The position numbers were made by a program, and so were the translations under genes. The notes beneath the pieces were generated by a model. The model had not been told where the DNA came from. It was given only the letters and a program-made list of their open reading frames with translations, and searched no databases. A DNA stretch of 64,000 bases from Trichobilharzia szidati (taxonomy: Eukaryota; Platyhelminthes; Trematoda; Strigeidida; Schistosomatidae): positions 7,982,354 to 8,046,353 of the forward strand of contig OX235272.1 in NCBI GenBank assembly GCA_944472155.2. Direction: 5' to 3'. Every line of letters begins with the position of its first letter. The first letter of the stretch is position 1. Below, in pieces: positions 22,881 to 34,200 of this stretch.

Positions 22881-25800
22881 ACCACCGAAGCGAGTACGTG
22901 CGTCGGTGATACGCAGACGTAGAATGCTCGCCAACCACGCAGGTAGTTTTGGGTTCGATCCCCGGGTACAGACGCACTCCTTTACCTCTCTAAGCCAGTA
23001 ATATAAGACTGGTAAAGAGGGAAGGTTGGTTGGGTATGAGGCTAGCAACCATATCCCGTAAAAATAAACACCACTGCTACAGAAACCTCAAACCTCTAGC
23101 TTGAAACCCTGTGTTTCACTGGGAACGTAAAGGAATTTAAACGAACAAAAAATGATCAGAACAATGCATGAAGATCTTTTTTTTTCCTTCACGTTCCCCA
23201 GTGGAACACAAGGTTTCAAGCTAGAGGTTTGAGGTTGCTAGCCTCATGCCCAATCTTTCCTCTCTACCAGCATTATTTCTGGCTCAGCGAGGTAAAGGAG
23301 TGCGTCGGCCGGGGGTCGAGCGTCCTAACCGCTATACCACCGACGCACCATGAAGATCTTGCTATCTACAAATTAACATGACTAAAGTACACATGCTTTT
23401 ACTTTCCCATGTATAGTTTATGTACTTCCTTATAAGATTTACTCCATTAGAAAGCACGTGTTCACATTTTGTTTATATATTTTTTTCCTAAAAACAGCCT
23501 ACGCAGTGCAGTGAGAGATAAATAAATACCTACTTCATGAGATTTAATCATTATTAATAGAAAGTGTAAGGACAATTTTAAGGCGTGTTGTAATAATAAT
23601 AATTATTATTATTATCATGGATTATTGAAGATACAAAATACGTAGCCGTATTTAACTACAGATGTTTGCTTCCTATCTTGAGTTAAATGGTATAATACGG
23701 TGAGTCATATTGAGATTAGGTGTAGGGTGTTAGGTGGTGGTAAGAAGGAAAAATGAATCGATGAGATTGTGAAGCAGCTGCATCGATTGAGATGGTTAGG
23801 AAATGTGTTATGCATGGCTGACTAGTCATCTATCTCCTTCCTCGACGGAGAATGTAACCCGACATAGGATCGGTGAGGTTGGAAAAGAGATAGCTAGTGG
23901 TGATCAAACCAAAACATGGCTTCATCAGTCGATGAAGTCTTGGACAGTTGGTTTTGGCTGGCCATATAGGGAGGGAGAAAACGTGTGGACATCCGACTAT
24001 CGACCAAAGGGCGTGTGTACTGCTCAACAGTCCGCTCCGTCCTCCTTTATGGCTGTGAGACATGGCCATTGAGAGCAGAAGACATGAAAAGATTACCTGT
24101 GTTCGATCATAGGTGTCTGCGTTCTATCTCCCGTGTGAAGTGGTATAATAAGGTGAGCAATATTGAGTTTAGGCGTCGAGTGCCAAGTAAGGCGGGGAAA
24201 TCAGTCGACGAGACTGAGAAATAACATCGACTGAGATGGTTAGGACATGTGTTACGTATGCCTAGTCATCGCCTTCCTCGACGGGCAATGTTAGCTGATA
24301 TAGGGCCAGGCTGGAAAAGAGCTAGCGGCGGTCAAACAAAAACATGGCACCAGTCAATGAAATCGTCAACAGTTAGTCTAAGCCACGTAGGGAGGTGTAG
24401 ACTTCCTGACTAGTTGGGGTCCTCGGGATGGTAAAAACCAATGGTTGGAAACAATTGGTGACATGGCTCAAAATCGTTCTCAGTGGCGCAGATTCATCCA
24501 CTCCTTGTGACTTATAATTTCCAATGAAACTGTTTTGTCCTCCGTTATTACTATACCTTTGTCTCACACCTCTGTTTACTGTCTATACTATGCATTTCTT
24601 CTCTTTCTTTGTGTGCTACATGGAGTGTGGCGACTTGAACTGCTGCACATCGGTGCAAAGTTCTATGTCGAAAACCGACCGACCGGACTACCTGCTCGAG
24701 TTCCTCAAGATTCTAGGAACCAATCGGTTGATATTTCTGAGGATATGGCTTAAAGTCATTTTGAATGGCTCAGATGCATTCACTCTCTGTGATTTACTAC
24801 ATCCACTAAAACGTCGTGTTTTTCGATGGTGCTATTCATTCTCCTTCACATTTCTGCTCATAAACTGTTATGAACCTTTGTTTTCTTCACCTTTGTATGC
24901 TGCATGGAGTGCAGCATCTTGAACTACTGCACTTTTGTGCAGAGGTTATGAAGTTGAATCGATTGAGGTATCTAAGACACGTGTCTCGCATGCCGAACCA
25001 TTGCTTTCCTCGACATGCAATGTTAGTCAACATAGGATTAGGCTGGAAGAGAGTTAGTGGTAGCCGAACCAAACCTGGCATCAGTCTATTAAAACTCTGA
25101 CAGTTAGTTTGAGCCTTGTTGGAGAGGTGTAGACTTCCTGGTTGTGATCCTCGGGATGGTTAGAACCAGGGGCTGGAGGTTATTGGAGATATGGCTCAAA
25201 GTCGTTCTCAGTGGTGTAGATGCATTTGCTCTTTTTAATCTCCCTTGTCAATTCAACCCTCATATTATTTCCACGTTACTACTGCACTTTCGTGTACAGT
25301 TCTGTTTTTGAAACTCAGTCTTGAATCCAGTCTAGCCAGTACGAAGCTCAAAGAAGAAGGCAAAATAGGAGTAAAGCAACCAACCAACCCTATCCTTTTG
25401 AAACAACATTGCCGCTGCTGAAACTTCAAAGTTTTATATTCCACTTGGAACTCAGTAGTTGGTATTAGGTGGTTGGAGGCAATCGACAGGAAGCCCAGTT
25501 TGACCAAGGCTTCAATCTAACTGGCACTCACCAGTCAGCAAGGCGTATCTGCAACCTTCTGTCTGTCTGTCTGGATTCAACATAGAACTTGGCACCGAAG
25601 TGCAGCAGTTCGAGTTGCCACGTTCAAAATACCACACAAAGGTAGACAAGAAAATGAGTGAAGAGAATCAATAGAGTTTTGACAAGTATAAGAGTGAAAC
25701 AGAATGAGTAATGGTAGAAAGGAATATGAGATTGAATATTACAGAGACTGAATACATCTGCGTGAGCCATTGACAACGATTTTGAGCCATGTCACCTATT

Positions 25801-28800
25801 GTCTCCAGCCATTGATTCTTAGAGTCCCGAGGGCCCCAACCCGGAAGTCTGCATCTCCCTATCTGACTCAGTTTAACTGTCAGGGATTTCATGGATTGAT
25901 GCCATGCTTTTGTTTGGCCACCACTTACTCTTTTCCAACCTGCACCTATATCAGCTAGTAATGCCCGTCGGGGGAGGCGATGGTTAGGCATGCGCAGCAC
26001 GTGACCTAGCCATCTCAATCTATGTAACTTTATAGTCTCTTCGATTAATTTTCCCTCTTTGCCCAATACTCTACGCCTAACGTCAACATTACCTAACGTG
26101 AGAAAGAGATCGTAGAGATCTATGATCAAAAACAGTCAACCTTTTCATGTCTTAAACTCGTATTGGCCATGTTTCAGAGCCATAGAGAAGGACGGAGCGA
26201 ACTGCTGAGCAGTACACACGTCCCTTGGTTGATAGCCGGATGTCGCGCCTACGCCAGAGATGGTGTAAGTTAGCGAAAGCAGCCCGAGCTTTCTGGATCC
26301 GTGCTGAGACTTCATCACCAATCAATCCGTTGGTGCTGATACAACTTCCCAAATAGGTGAAGTGGTCAACATGTTCTATCACTTCACTCCCTATCACTAA
26401 GCTAGGAAGTCTTGTACCAAGGTTTTGTGCTAGTTGGCACTCACCAGTCAGTCAGCAAGGCGTATCTGCAACCTTGAAGGAACTCATGTCCCTCCTTCTG
26501 AGATTCAAACTGGCGTCACCTAGTGAGTGCTGCAGTCAGAGACGTTACGACTGAGCTATTCGGCTGGTTCGCAATTGCCCTCCTGTAGGATTGTATTGGA
26601 ACTCAGTAGAATGAAAATGGCAACGGTGTGACTGGATATATATGTGGCTTTTTAGCCTAGGCAGTGAACTTTCAGTCAACAAGTCCTAGGCTTCAATCCC
26701 GCCCTACCTATCTATTTCAGCCTAGTCAACTGGATAGTGTCATTCAGCCGTCATACAATAAGTGTAACTTACAATCTGGTGAATTAATTCCAGGCAAATG
26801 AATTCTTTTGCGTACCTATCAAGGATGGTATGTGTGTGACGTTCTCTCTTGGTGATTACTACTAGTATAAACTAGTTTTTAGATTTTTTTGAAATGTTCT
26901 CATTATTGATTACCTAAGACGGCAAACACCTAGTAGAATGTGTAGATTGATTTTCAAATGAAAACAAATCACTTGATTTTTTTTCCTTCACGTTCCCACT
27001 GGAACATAGGACTTCAAGCTAAAGGCTTGAAGTTTCTGTAGCAGTGTTTTTTTTACAGGACGAGGTTGGTAGCCTCATGCCTATTGATTAGAGCGCTCGC
27101 CGACCATGCACAGGGTCCGGGGTTCGATCCCCGTCCGACGCACTCCTTTACCTCGCTGAGCCAGAAATAATGCTGGTGAAGAGGGAAGGTTTGGCATGAG
27201 GCTAGCAACCATATCCTGCAAAAATAAAAACACTGCTACAGAAACTTCACGTCTCTAGCTTGACGCCCTATGTTCCACTAGGGAACGTGAAGGAAAAAAA
27301 TCACTTAATTGGGATCACTTATTCTATTGACGCTTGGAACCGGCATGACCAGTATGTTCATACAGTGCTTCTTATAATAATTCATTTAACAAATATTTGA
27401 ATGACTAACTAACTGACTGCGTTATTAACGTAGAACTTTGCACAGAAGGGCATAACTTCAAGTTGTCACACTTCACGTAGCATAAAAATGTGGAGAAAAA
27501 GAACCAGAGTGACGAGGAATGTACTTGTGAAAACTTGTGGACTTAATGGGTCTACAAGTTAGTTCGTAAATAGTAAGTGTATCTGCACTAGTGACTACGA
27601 CTTTCAGGTATAGCAAAAACAGTATCATGCCACTGGTTCGTAGAATCTTGAAAACCTCAACCACTAGCCAATCGACACCTCTCTATGTGGTTAAAATCAA
27701 CAGTTAAAGAATTCATCGATTGATGCTGTGTTCTGATTTAACCACTCCTAACTCTTTTCCAACCTAATCCTATGTGAGGTAAGATTGCTTGTCGAGGAAG
27801 GCAGTGACTACGAGACTACGTCACACGTGTCTTAGCCGTTTCAATCGGTGTAACTTAAAAGCTTATCTTTTGAGTCACCCCCCCCTACCTTATACTACGT
27901 TTAACCTCATTATTACTGACTGTATAAGTACCACTCAATATGGGAGACATCACTCAAATGTCAGTGGTTAAATACAGCAAGTCTTTTCATATCTTCCAGT
28001 TTTTAAGGCAATGTCTCACAGACACAAAGACTTACAAGTCGAACTGATGCACAGTGTATACGTTGTTTGATGGATACTTAGAAATCACGTCTATGTCAAG
28101 TCACTGGAACTCACACAACTATGCAAGAGCTTACGGAGAGTTGTCATCATTTCTGATGACAACCAGTAGCATTCGTCAGGGATGCCCACTATCCTCGTTT
28201 CTGTTTAGTTTAATCACAGATTAGCTAATGGAATTAACTGTAACTGACTTCAGCGACTTGGGAACTGAATTATTACCAGGGAATAATCCTGTTTTTCCCG
28301 TGAGCGGCTCCGCTCTTCCCCTCCTTAGTCAACCTGGGCAATCCGCCCTCCGGCTGGTCATCCATATCGCCGCCGTACTTAGCATGGATACCCGATCAGC
28401 ATAAGCACCCATATGCCAGAACTCCCGGTCCCGCGAAATTCCGCACTCCCGAGTTGAATCCTAATGGAAAAGTGACGAGTGGGTCGGTGTGAGGGTGAAA
28501 TGGAGGAGATGAGACATTATGGGCAATCGTGAATCCAGCTATAGAAGATAGCAGAAAACAGAACAAAGTGGAGATATGTTGTTGAAGCACTATGTTTCAC
28601 TCGGAACGCAAGAGAATAATAAACATAATAATAATAAAAAAATAATCCTGTTGACTTCGGATGATGAAGTCCTCCTATGTGAGGACATCGATAAATTGCA
28701 GAGTTTTCTGAATAATTCGAATGTTTGCCATGCGATTTGCTCCCTCTGTCAAATATATGATGGTACTACGTAACTGAACTAAATTGACTCCTAGTTTAAA

Positions 28801-31143
28801 GATAGGAAGGGAGTGAAGTGATAAAGCGTGTTGATCACTTCGATATTAACTTGTTTATTAAATATATATCGCACACACAGTGAGTGAAACAGTATTATTT
28901 ACTGGATGACAAAGTTTCGAACACAATTTATTTTAGTTCATAATCGTATCATCAGTTATAGTCACACAACTTCGAAACGTTCTTTTAATAGTTTTCTCTA
29001 TTCTTCCCTATTTGTCGTCGTTGGGATAGTACAATTTTCCAAATGTCCGGATGGATAGGTGTTGAATCCTTCCCATTACACGTCTCTGTAGGTTGATTCA
29101 ACAAATAAAGCTCCAATTAATAATCTCACTTCACCTTGTTCTATTGGAGTTTGAAACCATGATCCTATTATGTGGTTGTGTGTAATTGCATGTAGTGAGT
29201 GCTCTAACTGAACTATTCTCCAGATTTCTTATCTTATTATTGGGATCAATTAATCTAGATTTTCCCAGGATTTTGTGCTCCTATAGTAATGTGATGTATT
29301 CAAGTAGTCAGAAGAAGCACCGAAGATATGAAGGACTTCAAGTGAAAGTGGAGAGGACAGAGGGTCATGAAGATACCCAACTACTGAATAAAACAAGCAC
29401 CCCTCACCATCAGTGGGAGAATTTTGAAGGAAGCCACCTAGTGGCAGCATCGTTTCACCTACAGGAGACAGTGGAAGATCGGAGAAGCAAGACAGGTGTC
29501 CACTACTCTCACATCAATGTGGAAATCCTCTACGTTCAGCGTCGGTGGCATGGCGGTTAGAACTCTTGCCGACCATGCACATGCTTTGGGTTCGATCCCC
29601 GGTCCATGCACACCTGATACCAATGGTCGGCCTGCCAAATTTGGGCTACCGATATCACATGCTGAAAATTCCATACTTGTACCAAAAATACTGTGTGGAG
29701 TCAAGCTACAATAAACATAAAAAATAAAAATATAAGCAGCAATTTTTGGATTTCCAAAACTACTAAGAAGTCGGTCAGGGCTCCTATATGGTTCAGTAAC
29801 TTCAGACGCTTGTCACCGAGGTTATTTCCAACAGCATTCTGCAAACTTTTCCCAACAGTTGTATACACTCCATACCACAGATCAGAAAACAGATAACAAG
29901 GAAGTCTGGGAACGAAACCAACCGCACTATCTTGTTGCCCCGAAAGTATGCAAGAGATAGATCGACTGAACACACACTATGGAGACATATGCGTTAGGCT
30001 CTCGAATGGAAGCAGAACAGGAAACGATGAGTTGGGCGTAGATCGGAGGATGACATTCAGGAGATCGTCTTTAGTGGAAATGAAAGCTTTTCCTCAATCA
30101 GCCAGCTAATCAGGATTGTAGAGAACACGGTGAAATGGAGGAGATGTGGTGTTGAAGCTCTGTGTCTCACTCGGAACCCACGGGAATAATAATAATAATT
30201 CGTTAACTGACTTCACCCATATCAACTATAAACATGCAATCACAACAACTTAAGTTTATACTCTGCAAAAAGAAATGGTTTCTTCCTACTTGTCTTTTTG
30301 TGTGCGTGTTTTTTAGCAAAGTCATGGGACTTTGAGTTAATTGAATCGATAATCAATAATTGTTTTCAAGAACTAAATTCACGTCACATAACATTTCGTC
30401 ACCAACTGATTTCAATTATGGAACTTTGTCATCCAGTAAATAATACTGTTTCACTCACTGCGTGTGTGATTTATCTAATAAACAAATTAATATGGAATTA
30501 CATACTACCACAGTAACCAAGTTTTAAATATATATTAACGTGTTGACCACTTATTTGAGAAGTTGCATCAGTCAACGCCAGCTGGTTGATCGCTGACGAA
30601 ATCTCAGCACAGATACAGAAGGCTCATTTGGCCTATACCTGTCAACTTACACCACCTCCGGCTTAGTACACACCATATCCGGCTGGCTGTCAACCAAAGG
30701 ACGTGTGTACTGCACATCAGCAGTTCGCTCTATCCTCCTTTGTGGTCGGCTTTGAGTGAGACATAGTCACTGAAAGTGGAAGACATGAAAAGCCTGACTG
30801 GCTGTCTTTGATTATGGATGTCAGCGTTCTATCCTCCATGTTTAGTGATACAGTACGGTGGATAATATTGAGGTTAGGTGAGAAGGAAGGTGAAAGTTAA
30901 TCGACGAGGTTGTAAAGCAGCTGCATTCATTAAGATGGACAGGACATGTATTACTGATATAAGGATCAACCTTGGGTGGACTGTGGTATAGTATAACTCC
31001 ATTATGGATAGAATATTATTTTTATAAAATCAGTGTTATACAGTAAAATTTACTCATGTGATGTTTCGAGCAGAAATTATTGCTACTCATAATCATATGA
31101 AGGCCATGAATCCAGCTTGTTCTGGAGTTCTTCATTGCTCTCT

Positions 31144-31209
<66 letters not shown>

Positions 31210-34200
31210 TGCATCTCTTGGTGCTCACAATGTACTAAATTAGTTTTTTTCCTTCACGTTCCCCAGTGGAACATAGGGCCTCAAGCTAGTGGCTTGGAGT
31301 TTCTGTAGCAGTGTTTATTTTACAGGATGGGGTTGCTAGTCTCATGCCCAACCTTTCCTCTTTACCAGCATTATTTCTGGCTCAGAGAGGCAATGGAGTG
31401 CGTCGGCCGGGGGTCGAACCCCGGACCATGTGCATGGTCGGCGAACGTCCTTACCGCTATAATAATTGTAATAATAATATGCATGTCATAAAAAGATGTA
31501 AATACCGAAGGAAATTTCCTTTTTGATGATTCATTTTCATAAACAGTACAATCAATCGTGCTTATAACTAATAAAGAATTCAAAAGACGAATCAGATACT
31601 GGCGACAAAAACCCAACGCATTCTGCCAATAGATATTTTGACTTTAATTCATCTCATCCGTTGTCTGTATGTAAAGGCGGGCTCAGTTAAGTGTCTAACA
31701 AACCGAGCAATAGCACTAAGTAGCACAAGAAAAACCTAAATGATGAAATAAAACAGATAAAAGAGGCGTTGGTGTTGAATAATTATCCTATAAAATTCAT
31801 TAGGAAGATCGAAAAAGGCCAAAAGCAAAATAAAAATAATTGTGAAACTAGTAGTGATAACATAAATAAGAGAGAATATAAGTCATCTACTGTTATACCA
31901 TATAAGGAGGGGACATCTGAAATCCTCCCTACGTAGGATTCTTAATAAATCAGGAATTAGGGTGGCATTCAAACCTACAAACTCACTCAGGTAGGACAAG
32001 ATGTGTAGACTAAAAGACCCGGTGGACCCAATTAAACAAAATAATATAATTTACAAAATACCCTGCAATGACTGTTAGCTAGGTCAACTGCATAGGTCAC
32101 ACTAGTAGATTGGGGGTAGTCTGATTGCCAGAACATAAGAATTTAGCTAAGGCAAGAATGGTTGACCCCGAGAAGATAAGTAATTTAGGAAAAAGCTCAG
32201 CGATTGCAATGCATGCATTAACACACAACCACACAATAGGGTGGGAGAGGGTTAAAATTCTAAAAAGTAATCTAGGTAGGTGGAGAGAGAGGTTGATTAC
32301 TGAATCCTTGTTCATCAAATCTACACCCAACACGACGTGCAATCGGAATGATTCATCACTCATACCCGAAATATGGAAAATTTTATTACCAATCAAATCA
32401 AGTGAAAAACAACGGAACTATATAAATGAATTTAAGAAGTCGTGTGGTTACCTTGATATGATTATGAGCAGTAATTTGTGCTCGAAACGTCATCAGTTAA
32501 TATTACTGTATAACGAACACTGTGTGATTTATCAAAATAAAATCTTATCCATAAAGCAGTTATACTCTACCACAGTGCCCAAGTTTTATACTTATATTAA
32601 GAAACTGGCGAAATTTGTCCTCGAAAAATGTATTACGTAATGTAAGGTGTAATCCAGAAGGGGATGACTATTTGGAGATTAGAAAAACGGAGTAGAAGTC
32701 GGGATGACGTATTAAGCGTGAGAAAATGACTGACTAATCAATATAATTGTGTAGAATGGACAGGAACTAGTGGAAAGACGATAAAGTGTTTTTATATTAA
32801 ATCTGCATGAAAATGCAATGCTATTAATAAACAGTAATAGAGTAGTAATAAAATGTGGATGATGAGAATAATAATGATAATACTGAACTTACATAATGAA
32901 ATCAAGTGAAGTAATAATGTTACTCCGGTCACGGTAGGGTGAATGAGTGAATGTATGTAGTGCTTTTGAACGCACAGAGATCCGGTTTCAGATTTCGGAT
33001 AGCCAATGATTCAGCTATGTATAGATGGCGTATTCAAATTGTTTTCATGCTATATTTCGGAACTCTCTGTATCACTGTGATGCATTCATATGAGGGTGTT
33101 CGATGCTCAGATTTGACAAGGTGTTTGAGGTTAAGGCTGTTGGTATTCTTCTTTTCTCCGCTGGCTAGCCAGCCTGTACAGCGTTCCAGAATACGTTGGC
33201 TAACTTGACGTCACATACTTGTTCATGTGGAGCAAATTAGTCATCCCTTTCTAGACTCTACACCTTACATTATGTAATCTATTTTCGAGGACATAATTTT
33301 ACCACTATATGATTGACCTTATAAATTCTTTGTCAAATTATGATTTTCGACTGTTGGTTTGCATGGATTTGATTGGTTTCAGGATTTCATCATGAACTGA
33401 CATCGGTTAGAGAGAATCATTGGAAAACCTGCAGGGAGTACTGGAAAGCTGTTTCGCCTTAGTTTGGAACTCGCCCGGAGTTTGAACCCACGACCTTCTG
33501 GTCAAAAGGCGACATCGTAGACCATTAAGCAGCCACTGCAACCCTATCCAATGTCCATCCCATGAATTCCAACTTCTACCAATTCACGATATGGCACAAC
33601 CACTAGTGAATATCATTCGTGAAAATAAAACACGTAGTTCAGCGAAGAGTCTCTTTTCGACGGCGAATTCATTTTCTTAGCTGTACAATCGAAAATATAT
33701 ATTTGTGTTACTTTATATGTATGTGTACATTAAGTATATCAAGCAAAAATACAATTGGTTATGGTTATTTCAACTAAACAGGTGAAGATTGGTAATTGGA
33801 GTTACCTAATACAAAATCAGTCAAGAAAATTAGGTGTTAATGAAATTAGGGTAGGAGTAACAAAGGTGATGAGCTGTCACAAACAGTTGTTAAAAGGGAG
33901 TTATGTAATATCATGAATAGTGTGATGATTGAGTTTTACTCAGGATACACATAAGAACAGAGTAGAGAATACGAAATTACATAGTTACACCTGGTTAACA
34001 CTGATCATTCCATCTCAACAAACGCCTCCTGCTTCAAAGTAATCTACAGAGTCAAGAATAACCTACCAACAGCAATACAGTTTCGTCTTCATTGTATCGC
34101 TGAAGCTCTGGCCATTCACATAAAAAAACCGGAGTTGTGCATACAAAGGAGAATTACTCAACCACTTCTACCATCATGGTAACAACTTTGTTGACTTTCG

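Larger units (their letters stand above)
22792..23163 (+). mobile_element. Chimeric insertion: antisense U6 snRNA joined to a tRNA-headed SINE
   Basis: A 13-base direct repeat aatgatcagaaca lies at 22792-22804 and 23151-23163. Between the copies are 93 bases of U6 snRNA on the minus strand (22805-22897) joined directly to a sense copy of SINE family 1 (22898-23150). One pair of TSDs around both parts means one insertion event. Confidence 0.85.
30990..32645 (+). mobile_element. Penelope-like element with inverted terminal arm
   Basis: The coding remnant (about 31560-32640, plus strand) is a GIY-YIG-type C-terminal region: [40 protein letters not shown], then [18 protein letters not shown]. 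The frame is open from 32125 to 32640; upstream parts carry stops. Sequence after the coding end (32450-32560) is found reversed at about 30995-31080 (gtttcgagcagaaattattg and neighbours), so the element has inverted ends. A TG microsatellite and SINE family 1 lie between the left arm and the coding part. Confidence 0.75.

Noticed and set aside
22805..22897. A functional U6 gene
   Set aside because: It lacks the 3' end and the T-run terminator and lies inside a TSD-bounded chimeric insertion.
31058..31308. Cysteine-valine repeat proteins over the TG microsatellite
   Set aside because: They are translations of a dinucleotide repeat.
33640..33690. A hammerhead in the Penelope arms (cgaagagtctcttttcgac)
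   Set aside because: The stem resembles stem II, but the flanking CTGAnGA and GAAA core words are not present in either strand.
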